Source: Streptomyces sp. NBC_01478 (GTDB lineage: Bacteria > Actinomycetota > Actinomycetes > Streptomycetales > Streptomycetaceae). Taken from it: DNA of 64,000 nucleotides. The stretch lies in the NCBI RefSeq assembly GCF_036227225.1, contig NZ_CP109444.1:10707501-10771500 (forward strand). Reading direction: 5' to 3'. Shown here piece by piece: positions 42,074 to 51,184 of the stretch; the stretch's first letter is position 1; each line of letters starts with the position of its first letter. Both the position numbers and the translations under genes were made by a program. The notes under the pieces were generated by a model. The model had not been told where the DNA came from, did not search any database, and worked only from the letters and a program-made list of their open reading frames with translations.

Positions 42074-42448
42074 ATGGCCGTCATCCATATCGACGTGCCC
42101 TGGCTGCTCCAGCGGCATGAGGAAGTCCTGCCGGACCAGCCCACCATCAACGACTTCTCGGCGTTGGTGGCCGCCGTCGCCCGGCACCGCGTCGACCCGC
42201 CCCGCCTCGGTGTCGACTCCGACCCGGCCTGGCGGGCCACCGCCCTGCTGCACACCCTCGCCCTGCTCAAGCCGCTGCCCTCGGCCAACGCCCGCTTCGC
42301 CTGCGCCACCGCGGTCGCCTACATGTTCGTCAGCGGTGTCGGCATCGATCCGCCCTACAGCGCCCTCGTCGATCTCGCGCGCGACCTGATCTCCGGCAAG
42401 ACGGATGTGTACGGCGCGGCGGACCGGCTGCGTTCCTGGCAGATCTGA
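42074..42448 (+). CDS. Fic/Doc-family toxin-like protein with degenerate active site
   Basis: 124 residues, Doc length. The Fic motif H-P-F-x-D/E-G-N-G/K-R is replaced by KPLPSANAR (66-74): the catalytic His is Lys, the acidic residue is Ser, and only the Pro, Asn and Arg positions are kept. The surrounding helices fit (LLHTLALLKPLPSANARFAC as LLHTLALLKP then ARFACATAVAYMFV). This form is seen in Streptomyces annotated as fic toxins. Catalytic AMPylation or phosphorylation seems unlikely, so the activity is uncertain. Confidence 0.78.
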   Translation: MAVIHIDVPWLLQRHEEVLPDQPTINDFSALVAAVARHRVDPPRLGVDSDPAWRATALLHTLALLKPLPSANARFACATAVAYMFVSGVGIDPPYSALVDLARDLISGKTDVYGAADRLRSWQI

Positions 42449-42461
42449 CCGCTCGGACGCG

Positions 42462-43355
42462 TCAACGGTCCTCGTCGAGCCGGGCGTTCTCCTCGTGTGC
42501 GGGCCGGCGCTCCTCGTGCGGGGCATTCGCCGACGCGGTGAGGCTGCCCAGCAGTCCCAGCAGTTCCGCGCTGCGGCTGCCCGGCTCGGCGTGGAAGACG
42601 ACCATGCTCAACGTGTTCGTGCCCGGGATCTCGAACTTGTTCGACCGCAGCTCGAAGTCGCCGACGAGGGGATGGCTGAGGAGGCTGGTCCGGCCGAGCA
42701 TGGGGCGTACCTCGTGGCGGCTCCAGAGCAGGCGGAAGCGGTCGCTGCGCACGGACAGTTCGCCCACCAGCTCCACCAGCCGGGGATCGTCGACGTCGGG
42801 CCCGATGTGACCGCGCAGGGTCGCCACGCCCTCGGCGGTCAACTCCTCCCAGTCGCGGCGCAGTTCGCGCTCGGCGGGGTCGAGGAACACCGCCCGCAGC
42901 AGGTTCGCACCCGGCGTGTAGCTCGGGGACAGCGCCCGGCACAGCGCGTTGGCCGCGAGGCAGTCCGTGAACCGGTTCTGCACATACGCCGGATGACCGG
43001 ACCAGGTGTCCAGCAGCTCGCGGACGCTCACCGGTACCGCCTCGGGCCGCCTCGCCCGTCGGCGGGACACGGCCGGCCGCTCCGGCTGCGCCAGGCCGAC
43101 CAGGTGGGCGCTCGCGGAGGCGTCCAGGCGCAGCACCCGGGCCAGCGCCTCCAGCACCTGCACGGACGGGTTGCGGTCCCGGCCCTGCTCCAGCCGGAGG
43201 TAGTAGTCGGAGCTGATGCCGGCCAGCAGGGCGACCTCCTCCCGGCGCAGCCCCGGCACCCGGCGCAGGCCGCCGCCGCTCAGGCCCACGTCCTCGGGCC
43301 GGACCCGCTCACGGCGGGCCCGCAGAAACTCGCCGAGCGCGTTCGTGCTGTCCAC
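42462..43355 (-). CDS. XRE-family regulator with MmyB-like ligand domain
   Basis: 297 residues. The helix-turn-helix reads GLRREEVALLAGISSDYYLRLEQGRDRNPSVQVLEALARVL, and the C-terminal MmyB-like LBD follows (LLDTWSGHPAYVQNRFTDCLAANALCRAL, FLDPAERELRRDWEE, then LWSRHEVRPMLGRT). This domain often binds small lipids or aldehydes. GTG at 43355 is the likely start. It is divergent from an aldo/keto reductase, the usual target for this type of pair. Confidence 0.92.
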   Translation of the reverse strand: MDSTNALGEFLRARRERVRPEDVGLSGGGLRRVPGLRREEVALLAGISSDYYLRLEQGRDRNPSVQVLEALARVLRLDASASAHLVGLAQPERPAVSRRRARRPEAVPVSVRELLDTWSGHPAYVQNRFTDCLAANALCRALSPSYTPGANLLRAVFLDPAERELRRDWEELTAEGVATLRGHIGPDVDDPRLVELVGELSVRSDRFRLLWSRHEVRPMLGRTSLLSHPLVGDFELRSNKFEIPGTNTLSMVVFHAEPGSRSAELLGLLGSLTASANAPHEERRPAHEENARLDEDR

Positions 43356-43490
43356 ACCCACCACCGTAGGCCCGAAATCCTGGAGGTGCGTGTCCCTGCC
43401 ACTCCCAGGAACATCCGGGTACTGCCTGCCCGGCCGGGACGGGCGCAGTGTCGGTGACAGCACGCACCACCCAGCGAAAGGCGCGCCACC

Positions 43491-44369
43491 ATGGCCGACA
43501 CCGTTTCCGGCGGCACCCTCACCCTCGCCGAGGACCTCACCCTCACCCGCATGGGATACGGCGCCATGCAACTGGCCGGCCCCCATGTCTTCGGCCCGCC
43601 GAAGGACCGCGCCGAGGCGGTGGCCGTCCTCCGCGAGGCCGTCGAGCGGGGCATCACCCACATCGACACCAGCGACTTCTACGGCCCCGTCGTCGTCAAC
43701 GAGATCATCAGGGAGGCCCTCCACCCCTACCCCGACGACCTGCGCATCGTGACCAAGGTCGGCGCCCGGCGCGGCCCCGACGGCAGTTGGATCGTGTCCC
43801 GGCACCCCGAGGACCTCAAGGCCCAGGTGTACGACAACCTCCGCAACCTCGGGCTCGACGCGCTGGACGTGGTGAACCTCCGTCTGGGCGTCCAGGACAC
43901 CGCCGACGAGGAGTCGCTCGGGGAGAAGTTCGGTGCCCTCGCCGACCTGCGGAAAGCCGGGTTGATCCGGCACCTCGGGCTCAGCGCGGTCTCCGCCGCC
44001 CAACTGACCGAGGCCCGGGCCATCGCTCCGGTCGTCACCGTGCAGAACCTGTACAACCTGGCCAACCGGCGGGACGACGCCCTCGTCGAGCGGTGTGCCG
44101 CGGAGAACATCGCGTTCGCCGCGTACTTCCCGCTCGGCGGTTTCACCCCGCTGCAGTCGCGGACCCTCTCCGACGTCGCCGCCAGGCTGGCCGCCTCGCC
44201 CCAACAGGTCGCCCTGGCCTGGCTGTTGCAGCGCTCGGCGACCACCGTGCTGATCCCCGGCACGTCCTCGCGCGCGCATCTGCGGGACAACATCGCCGCC
44301 GCCGATCTGGTGCTGCCCGCCGACGCGGTCGCCGAACTCGACACCATCGGCGGACCCGCGCCGGCCTGA
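43491..44369 (+). CDS. Aldo/keto reductase
   Basis: 292 residues. AKR motifs are in order: LTRMGYGAMQLAG, HIDTSDFYGP (catalytic Asp and Tyr), IVTKVGARRGPDGSW (Lys), and the NADPH-binding LIPGTSSRAHLRDNI near the end. The His position in VNLRLG is not His (Asn-Leu-Arg), a known variant. Divergent from the XRE regulator gene, which probably represses it until an aldehyde-type ligand appears. Confidence 0.9.
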   Translation: MADTVSGGTLTLAEDLTLTRMGYGAMQLAGPHVFGPPKDRAEAVAVLREAVERGITHIDTSDFYGPVVVNEIIREALHPYPDDLRIVTKVGARRGPDGSWIVSRHPEDLKAQVYDNLRNLGLDALDVVNLRLGVQDTADEESLGEKFGALADLRKAGLIRHLGLSAVSAAQLTEARAIAPVVTVQNLYNLANRRDDALVERCAAENIAFAAYFPLGGFTPLQSRTLSDVAARLAASPQQVALAWLLQRSATTVLIPGTSSRAHLRDNIAAADLVLPADAVAELDTIGGPAPA

Positions 44370-44774
44370 TGAACCCCGGCCGGGCGAAGGGAGGGCGGGG
44401 GTGGGCCGCCCCCGCCCTCGGGGCCGCCGACCCAGGGCGGGAGGAGCAGGGTCGGCGGCCGTTTGGCGCGGGAGAGCCGCCGTCCAGCGCGTGGCCTTTG
44501 AGAAAGGCCGATCCCAGTGGACCGCGGTGCGACGGGCCCCGGGAGCGTGCGTGCCGCACCGGCGTGTGCGCATGGTTCACACGGGGCGCATGGAAAGTCG
44601 AAAGCCGGTGCGAGTGAACCGAGTTGTCACCGCGTCTGACTTACTTTCAATGATGTGGAAGTTACCCAAGTGCCTTGTTGGGTTCGGTGGGTTGTGCAAG
44701 GGTGAAACACCCGCGCGGGAAATGCCCCGGGGCTCATTGACCTGTTGATGAACCGAATCCGAGGAATCCACTCC
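44370..44774. other. 405-bp gap: terminator and leader of second sigma/ricin gene
   Basis: Apart from the hairpin at 44392-44418 the gap holds no credible gene. From about 44590 to 44760 it is markedly A/T-richer than the surroundings, which suggests a promoter and a long 5' leader for the gene starting at 44775. Confidence 0.5.
44392..44418 (+). terminator. Intrinsic hairpin after the aldo/keto reductase gene
   Basis: A perfect 10-bp stem (AGGGCGGGGG / CCCCCGCCCT) around a 7-base loop lies 22 bases after the stop. No U-run follows, as common in Streptomyces. Confidence 0.7.
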
Positions 44775-46418
44775 GTGTCCATCCCGCCCCCTCCTCGTCC
44801 TCCTTACCCGCCGCCGGACGGCGGGGCCCCCGAGGAATCCGACGAGACCCTGGCCGCCCGACTGCGGGGCCGCCCGGAGGGCGAGGCCGCTCATTCCGTG
44901 GCGCTGCTCATGGCGCGGCACTGGCGGCCGGTCCAGGATTACGCGGGCGTCTGTCTCGCCGCCGAGGGGACCGTGCCCGCGATGGCCGCCGCGGCCGCCT
45001 TCCACCGGGTGTTCGACCGGCTGACGTTCGGCGAACACGGGGTGGCACTGCGGCCCCGGCTGCTGCTGACCGTGCGTGACACGATCCGGGAGTGGACCCG
45101 CGAAGAGCGAATATCCAGTGTTCTGCCGGACCTGGAGAAACCCTCCGGGGGCCGCGGCATGCGGGCCGCGAAGTCCATGACCGCCGAAAATCGCAAGCTC
45201 GCCGAGCGGTCTTTCCAGACTCTTACGCCGTTCGCCCAGTGTCTGCTGTGGCACACCGAGGTGGAGGCCGAGTCGATAACCGTGCCGGCCGCCCTGCTCG
45301 GCATGGACACCGACAACGCGTCGGCCGCTCTCCAGCAGGCGCACGAAAAATTCCGCGAAGGCTGTGTGCGCGCCCACCGGGAACTCGCGCCGACCCCGGA
45401 TTGCCGCTTCTACAACCGCCTCCTCGACGTCCCGATTCGGCGCGGCGGCGCACTCCTGCCGGATGTCCAGCAGCATCTCGCCCAGTGCCGCTACTGCCGT
45501 TTCGCCGCCGAACAACTCAGCTATTTCGAAGGCGGGTTGGGAGTCCTCCTCGCCGAGGCCGTGCTCGGCTGGGGAGCCCGCCCCTACCTCGCGTCCCGGC
45601 CCGGCCGCGCCCGGCGCGACACCCGGACCAGGGCCACCGCCCGGCACGGTGCGCAGTCCGGTGGCGGCACGGGACGGCACCGGCTGCTGTCCCGGCTCCC
45701 CGCACCCGGCCGCCGTATCGTCGACGCGGCCCGTTCGGCCCGTGCCGCGCGGTCCACCCGGTCGCTGGCTGTCGGTGTCGGGCTGGTCGGCGCCGGAGTT
45801 GTCGCGATCGTGCTAGCCGTCGGCCTCTGGCCGGACCACGACGGAGGCGCCGCCGAGCCGGTCGCCTCCGGCACCACCAACAGCGGCTCCGGACCGGCGT
45901 CGTCGGCAGCCCCCGGCACGGCCGGGCTCCCCGCCGCACCCGGGCGGACGAGACTGCACAACGCCGCGGCCGACCTGTGCCTCGACATCGTGGGCACCGC
46001 GAAGGCCGGCGCCGGCACCCGGCTGGCCGTGTGCTCGTCGGCCGAGACCCAGGAGTGGTCGTACGACACCGACGGGCTGCTGCGCAGTGCGGCGAGCCCC
46101 GGACTGTGCCTGGACTCGCACGCGGACGCCGGTGTCGTCGTCCTCGGCACCTGCGCCGACGCGAAGGCCAAGCGCGGCAACGACGTGCGCTACGACCTCA
46201 CCGTGCAGGGCGAGTTGCTGCCCCGCTGGGACTCCGAGCTCGCGCTCACCGCGACGAACACGGACCCGGGCGCCGACATCGTCCTCAAGGTCCGCGACGG
46301 CTCCACCGTGCAGCGCTGGCTGACCGACTCGGTGACCGCCAGCCCCGGTTCGCTGTCGATCACCGGCACCGGAGCCCCGTCACCGCGCCCTGCGAAGATC
46401 TCGGACCGCTTTAACTGA
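44775..46418 (+). CDS. Second sigma-like / zinc anti-sigma / membrane / ricin fusion protein
   Basis: 547 residues, same order as the protein at 23698-25497: a sigma-like region (RVFDRLTFGEHG, LRPRLLLTVRDTIREW, RSFQTLTPFAQCLLWHTEVEAESITVPAALLGMD), the ZAS-type motif HLAQCRYC at 234-241, a membrane helix (VGVGLVGAGVVAIVLAVGLW) and a ricin-type trefoil (DLCLDIVGT, TQEWSYDTDGLLRS, GLCLDSH). It lacks the Gly-rich tail of its paralog and has a Pro-rich start. GTG at 44775 follows CGAGGAA by 8 bases. Likely an envelope sensor; its partner is unknown. Confidence 0.8.
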   Translation: MSIPPPPRPPYPPPDGGAPEESDETLAARLRGRPEGEAAHSVALLMARHWRPVQDYAGVCLAAEGTVPAMAAAAAFHRVFDRLTFGEHGVALRPRLLLTVRDTIREWTREERISSVLPDLEKPSGGRGMRAAKSMTAENRKLAERSFQTLTPFAQCLLWHTEVEAESITVPAALLGMDTDNASAALQQAHEKFREGCVRAHRELAPTPDCRFYNRLLDVPIRRGGALLPDVQQHLAQCRYCRFAAEQLSYFEGGLGVLLAEAVLGWGARPYLASRPGRARRDTRTRATARHGAQSGGGTGRHRLLSRLPAPGRRIVDAARSARAARSTRSLAVGVGLVGAGVVAIVLAVGLWPDHDGGAAEPVASGTTNSGSGPASSAAPGTAGLPAAPGRTRLHNAAADLCLDIVGTAKAGAGTRLAVCSSAETQEWSYDTDGLLRSAASPGLCLDSHADAGVVVLGTCADAKAKRGNDVRYDLTVQGELLPRWDSELALTATNTDPGADIVLKVRDGSTVQRWLTDSVTASPGSLSITGTGAPSPRPAKISDRFN

Positions 46419-47380
46419 CGACATCGCCCGGTGGACCGCCGGTCAGACAGCCCGCCGCGTTCCGCACGGCGGCCGGCGCGATCCGCAGCACCGTCTCCCG
46501 GGTCACGCCACCGACGTGCGGCGAGAGCACCCCGTTCGGGGCCTTGAGCAGACGCAGGGCCGGCGTGGGCGATTCGGGGTCGAAGACGTCCAGGCCGGCA
46601 CCGACGAGGGCGCCCGCCTCGAGAGCGTCCGCGAGGGCGTCCTGGTCGATCAGGGCGCCCCGCGCGGCGTTGATCACGAACGCGGTCGGCTTCAGCGGCG
46701 CGAGCCGCTCCGCGTTCAGGAGATGCCGGGTCCCGTCCGTGAGCGGCGCGTGCAGGGTGACGTAGTCGGAGCCGCGCAGCAACTCGTCGAGCGGGACGAT
46801 GGCGGGCGCCGCCGAGCCGGGCCGTCGTCTCCTCGGGCACGGGGCGTCGCCCGGCATAGACGACGGTCATGTCGAACGCGGCGGGCCACTTGCTGCCCGA
46901 TGGGGCCCAGTCCCACGATGCCGAGCGTCTTGCCGGACAGCTCGGTCAGGGAGCGCTGCAACCGGGGCAGCGCCCAGTCGCCCTCGACGAGCGCGGTGTG
47001 CGCGGGTACGAGTTGTTTGGCCGGCGCCAGCATCAGGGCGAAGGTCTGCTCGGCCACCTTCTGCGCCTCGGCACCGCTGGAACCGATGGTGCAGACGACC
47101 ACCCCTCGGGCGCGCGCGGCGTCCAGGTCGACGTAGTCGAAGCCGTGGCTCGCGCACTGTACGAGCTCCAACTCCGGTGCGGCGGCGAGGTGTTCGGCGG
47201 TCACCGGGGAGAGCGCGGTGATGACGACATGCGCCGCGCGCAGGGCTCGCGGGTCCTCGCCGACGGACTCTACGACGGTGACGTCCACCCCGTCGGGCAG
47301 CAGCGTCGCGAGGCCGGCGCCCGCCGTGCGGCCACCCATGTGGGGCGGGACGACGGCCAGGACGTTCTTCGTGGGGGCAT
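46411..47380 (-). pseudogene. D-2-hydroxyacid dehydrogenase gene with several frameshifts
   Basis: The protein is split over reading frames. One frame gives KNVLAVVPPHMGG to the NAD-binding GIVGLGPIGQQVARRV; a second gives FDMTVVYAGRRPVPEETTARLG; a third gives AAPAIVPLDELLRGSDYVTLHAPLT, NAARGALIDQDALADAL and SPHVGGVTRETV. The frame changes fall near 46885 and 46815. The only good start, ATG at 47380 with GAGG upstream, is also out of frame unless the C-run just after it gains one base. The enzyme would oxidise 2-hydroxy acids with NAD. Three breaks mean a pseudogene or local sequencing errors. It is last in the leftward NCS1 permease cluster. Confidence 0.75.
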
Positions 47381-47418
47381 GCGGAATCCTCGTCGAGGGT
47401 GGGGGAGAGGGGCGCGCG

Positions 47419-48114
47419 TCAGGGGCGGGTGGCCGACTCGACGAGTATGCGGGCCAGTTCGCGGGGCCGGGAGAACATCGGCCAGTGGCCCGTGTCCATC
47501 CGGACCAGCTCCCAGCGCCCGCTCGCGACCAGTTCGTCCGCCGGGGCCGGCAACTCGTCGCCGTCGAGCAGGCACTTGACGTAGATGCCCGGGAGGTCGC
47601 CCAACGGGCGGGCCAGGACCGCCGGTTCGGTGAGGGTGGCACCCGGGTGCGGGGTCCCGTCGGTGACGATGCGGGCGATCTGCTCGTCCGTGAGGTCCTG
47701 GCCGGCGAGGTCTGCCGGGTCCGGGGGCGGCCAGACTCCGCCGTTCTCGGCGAGGGACTTCCTGACGGGGTCGCTCGGGAAGCCGTCCAGGGCCGACTCC
47801 CCGTCGACCGGCACGCCCGAATCGACGAACACCACCCGGGTCAGCCGGTCGCCGATCCGCTCCGCGGCCTGGCCCACAGGCACACCGGAGTAGCTGTGCC
47901 CGACCAGGACGACGTCCCGCAGATCGAGGCGCTCGACCTCGTCGACGATGTCCCGCACATGGGTCTGCTGCCCGGCCGGAACACCCTGCTTCTCCGCCAG
48001 CCCGGACAGGGTCAGGGCATGCACCTCGTGCCCTGCCGCACGCAGCTCGGGCACGACTTCGTCCCACGCCCACGCACCGAGCCACGCGCCTGCCACCACA
48101 ACGAATCGAGTCAT
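47419..48114 (-). CDS. Alpha/beta hydrolase
   Basis: 231 residues. The start FVVVAGAWLGAWAWDEVVPELRAAGH is the oxyanion-hole region, the nucleophile elbow is GHSYSG, and the late His lies in MDTGHWPMFSRP. This fits the esterase or salicylate/methyl-ester type hydrolases often called by this start. ATG at 48114 was chosen over a GTG two codons upstream. It sits between the cyclase and the broken dehydrogenase on the same strand. Confidence 0.88.
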   Translation of the reverse strand: MTRFVVVAGAWLGAWAWDEVVPELRAAGHEVHALTLSGLAEKQGVPAGQQTHVRDIVDEVERLDLRDVVLVGHSYSGVPVGQAAERIGDRLTRVVFVDSGVPVDGESALDGFPSDPVRKSLAENGGVWPPPDPADLAGQDLTDEQIARIVTDGTPHPGATLTEPAVLARPLGDLPGIYVKCLLDGDELPAPADELVASGRWELVRMDTGHWPMFSRPRELARILVESATRP

Positions 48115-48159
48115 GGCCACAACGTAACCGCCGGGTCTGACAACGACCGTCCGGGACGA

Positions 48160-48828
48160 TCAGACCGCCCGCGCCACGGCCCGCACAGGGGCGCCGTCCG
48201 CCCCCGGCAGCCGCAGCGGGAACAGGAACAACTCCACGTCCGGGAGACCCACGACCTGATCGAGCCCCGTGAGGTTCTCGGCGATCACCCCGCCCGCGCC
48301 GCACAGCACGCGGTGCGCGGGCAGGGTCAAGTCGGCGGTCTGGTCGCCGGGTTCGGGCGTCGGATCGACACTCAGCGCGTCGACCGCGACCGTACGGACG
48401 CCCGCCGCGACGAGGGCCTCGGCGGCCTCCGGGGTGAGCCACGGGTGGGCGAGATACTCGTCGGTGCCCCAGTACGCCGACCAGCCCGTGGCCAGCAGAA
48501 AGAGGGACTCCGGCCTCAACTGCCTTAGCGCGGGCGCCAGTAGGTCGGGCGTGATCGGCGCCCGCGCCGGCAGCCCCCGTACGTCGGCCACCACCGCATG
48601 CCCGCCGAAGCGTTCCAGGGGCAGTTCGTCGAGGCGGGGCCAGGCGTCGTCCACGTGGTAGGGGGCGTCGACATGCGTGCCGGACTGCGAACCCATGTGC
48701 AGGCGAAGGACGTTGACGCCGTCGCGGGGTGCGCGCAGGGCGGGGGACACCTCGACGGCCGGGTCACCGGGATACACGGGCATCCCGGTGACGACGGGCA
48801 CCGACAGGTCGATCCAGGCCGACGGCAT
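48160..48828 (-). CDS. Cyclase family protein (kynurenine-formamidase-like)
   Basis: 222 residues. The metal site motif SGTHVDAPYHV near residue 48 and the start DLSVPVVTGMPVYPGDPAVEV define the cyclase/KynB-like family, metal-dependent hydrolases or dehydratases of aromatic or amide substrates. The ATG overlaps the last base of the permease stop (TGATG), so it is translationally coupled. Its substrate is probably brought in by that permease. Confidence 0.9.
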   Translation of the reverse strand: MPSAWIDLSVPVVTGMPVYPGDPAVEVSPALRAPRDGVNVLRLHMGSQSGTHVDAPYHVDDAWPRLDELPLERFGGHAVVADVRGLPARAPITPDLLAPALRQLRPESLFLLATGWSAYWGTDEYLAHPWLTPEAAEALVAAGVRTVAVDALSVDPTPEPGDQTADLTLPAHRVLCGAGGVIAENLTGLDQVVGLPDVELFLFPLRLPGADGAPVRAVARAV

Positions 48829-50429
48829 CAACTGCCCCCGCCGGCCAGCGCGGGCGCCTCGGCGGCGGGCTCCGCACCGGGACCGGTGATCGGCGGCACC
48901 GGGACCTCGACCGTACGGGCCAGCCGGGCGCCCTCCGGGCCGTAGACCGCCCGGGGTTCGGGGAACAGCCGGAGCAGTGACAGGAACAGCACGGCGGCCA
49001 CGGCCAGCGACAGCGGCAGGCTGATGTCGACGCCGTTCGCGAGATCGCCGAGCGGGCCGACGAACTGGCCCGGGATGTTGGTGAACAGCACGCCCACCAC
49101 GGCGGCCACCCACCAGGCGGTCATGCCGCGCCAGTTCCAGCCGTGCGAGAACCAGTAACGCCCGCCGCGCTGACGGCGGTTGAAGACCTGGAGCGCGTCC
49201 GGGTCGTACCAGCCGCGCCGGGTGTAGAAGCCCAGCATCATCACGACCATCCAGGGTGTGGTGCAGGTGATGATCATCGTGGCGAAGGTCGAGATCGACT
49301 GGACGAGGTCGAGGCCGAACCGCCCGATGAAGATGAACGCGATGGACAGCACACCGACCAGCATCGTCGCCTGCACCCGCGAGAGCCGCGGGAACACCGA
49401 CGAGAAGTCGAGCCCGGTGCCGTAGAGCGAGGTCGTGCCCGTCGACATGCCGCCGATCAGGGCCAGCAGACAGACCGGCAGGAAGAACCAGCTCGGCGAG
49501 ATGGCGAGGAGTCCGCCCACGAAGTTCGGGGCGGCCGGGTCGACGTACTTGGGTGCCTTCGTGGCGATGATGCTCGCGGTCGCCAGGCCGAAGACGAACG
49601 GCAGGAGCGTCGCGATCTGGGAGAGGAACGCGGCGCCAACCACCTTGCGGCGCGGGGTGTTCGCCGGGATGTAGCGCGACCAGTCGCCGAGGAACGCGCC
49701 GAAGGACACCGGGTTGGAGAGCACGATCAGGGCCGCGCCGATGAACGACGGCCAGAACAGCGACTGGGTCGCCGCGTCCGCCGAGGACGTGAAGACACCG
49801 GCGTACGACGGGTCGAAGTTACCGGCGAAGGCGATCGCGCCGAGCAGGAACAGGACCGTCGCGGACAGCACGGCGATCTTGTTCACGAACAGCATGAACC
49901 GGAAACCGTAGACGCACACCGCGAGGACCAGGACGGCGAACAGCGCGTACGCGACGACGTACGACACCGTGCTCTGCTCCAGGCCGAACAGCCGGTGCGC
50001 GCCGCCGACCAGGGCGTCGCCGGAGCTCCACACCGAGATGGAGAAGAACGCGACGGCGGTGAGCAGGGACAGGAAGGAGCCGACGACCCGGCCGTGCACG
50101 CCCAGGTGCGCGGAGGAGGCGACCGCGTTGTTCGTGCCGTTGACCGGGCCGAACACCGCCATCGGGCACAGGATCAGCGCGCCTACGACGACTCCGAGGA
50201 GCGTGGCCGCGAGGCCCTGCCAGAAGGAGAGGCCGAACAGGATCGGGAAGGCGCCCAGCACACAGGTGGAGAAGGTGTTGGCACCGCCGAACGCGACCCG
50301 GAACAGGTCGAGCGGGGTGGCGGTGCGGTCCGCGTCGGGGATGCGCTCGACGCCGTAGGTCTCGACCTCGGTCAGGGACTGGCTCGGCTCGGCGGGGGAG
50401 GGGGCGGGCTGCCCGGACAAGGGGGACAA
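48828..50429 (-). CDS. NCS1-family nucleobase:cation symporter
   Basis: 533 residues with 12 hydrophobic segments. Family marks are the start YGVERIPDADRTATPLDLFRVAFGGANTFST and FGPVNGTNNAV. Members import cytosine, allantoin, hydantoin or similar ring compounds with Na+ or H+. The start is TTG at 50429 (a second TTG follows 4 codons later), with GGAG upstream. First gene of a leftward set with the cyclase, hydrolase and dehydrogenase; together they suggest uptake and ring opening of a cyclic amide. Confidence 0.9.
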   Translation of the reverse strand: MSPLSGQPAPSPAEPSQSLTEVETYGVERIPDADRTATPLDLFRVAFGGANTFSTCVLGAFPILFGLSFWQGLAATLLGVVVGALILCPMAVFGPVNGTNNAVASSAHLGVHGRVVGSFLSLLTAVAFFSISVWSSGDALVGGAHRLFGLEQSTVSYVVAYALFAVLVLAVCVYGFRFMLFVNKIAVLSATVLFLLGAIAFAGNFDPSYAGVFTSSADAATQSLFWPSFIGAALIVLSNPVSFGAFLGDWSRYIPANTPRRKVVGAAFLSQIATLLPFVFGLATASIIATKAPKYVDPAAPNFVGGLLAISPSWFFLPVCLLALIGGMSTGTTSLYGTGLDFSSVFPRLSRVQATMLVGVLSIAFIFIGRFGLDLVQSISTFATMIITCTTPWMVVMMLGFYTRRGWYDPDALQVFNRRQRGGRYWFSHGWNWRGMTAWWVAAVVGVLFTNIPGQFVGPLGDLANGVDISLPLSLAVAAVLFLSLLRLFPEPRAVYGPEGARLARTVEVPVPPITGPGAEPAAEAPALAGGGS

Positions 50430-50632
50430 GGGGGCTCCAGCGGGGGACGGCGGTGGAGCGCGTTGTAGCGCGGTGGCGGTGGGGGCGGCCGGTCACGCGC
50501 GCGGGGTGGGCGGGGTGAACGGATGCCGTCCTCAGGGGGTCTGCCGACGTTATGGCCGGCCGTGACACCCGCACCAGAGGACGGTTCATCCATCTTCCGC
50601 GCCATGGGTGGAGGAATCATCCACCGCCGCTT

Positions 50633-51184
50633 CTATTCGCTGTCGTTCGGGGCGTCCTCCGGTTCGGCGTCGGGGCCCTGGGAGCGGACCCGCTGGACGT
50701 GTTCGAGGGAGTCGCGCAGTTCGGTGAGCCAGTCGTCGGTGTGGCGCTGGACGAGACGGACGCACCAGGCGAGCGCGTCGCTGCGGCTGCGGGCCACGCC
50801 GGCGGCGATGAGGGTGTCGAGGACCTGGCGCTCGGGCTGGCGCAGCCGGGTCATGACGGGGGCGGAGATGTGGGTGAACAGGGAGCGCTCCCCGGCGCAC
50901 TCCACACCCCACGAGACCTTCCTGCGGAACCGGTGCTCCGCCTCGCGGGCGAGGGCGATCCGGGTCTCCCGGGTGCGCTCGCGGAACTCCTGGACCCGGC
51001 CCTGGACCGCCGCCTCCTTCTCGGCGTCCGAGACGCCCTCGGCGAGCTTGGGCGCGGGGATGCGGCCGATCACGGTGATCTCCTCGCGGTCGACCGTGAC
51101 CTCGACCAACTCCTCGAACAGGTCGTCGGGCAGACGGCCGGTGAACCAGCCGCGAAGTTTCTCCTGCTGCTCTGTCGTAATCAT
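50633..51184 (-). CDS. Conserved small protein with ribbon-helix-helix-like C-terminus
   Basis: 183 residues. The N-terminus reads TTEQQEKLRGWFTGRLPDDLFEELVEVTVDREEITVIGRI, followed by an Arg/Glu-rich charged helix and a C-terminal segment LDTLIAAGVARSRSDALAWCVRLV that looks like a ribbon-helix-helix. I recognise the type from Streptomyces genomes but know no function. No ribosome site precedes the ATG; the palindrome at 51185-51198 touches it, so a leaderless message is possible. Confidence 0.75.
   Translation of the reverse strand: MITTEQQEKLRGWFTGRLPDDLFEELVEVTVDREEITVIGRIPAPKLAEGVSDAEKEAAVQGRVQEFRERTRETRIALAREAEHRFRRKVSWGVECAGERSLFTHISAPVMTRLRQPERQVLDTLIAAGVARSRSDALAWCVRLVQRHTDDWLTELRDSLEHVQRVRSQGPDAEPEDAPNDSE

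Noticed and set aside
44590..44760. A riboswitch in the A/T-rich leader of the second sigma/ricin gene
   Set aside because: No known riboswitch core could be matched by eye; left as leader sequence.
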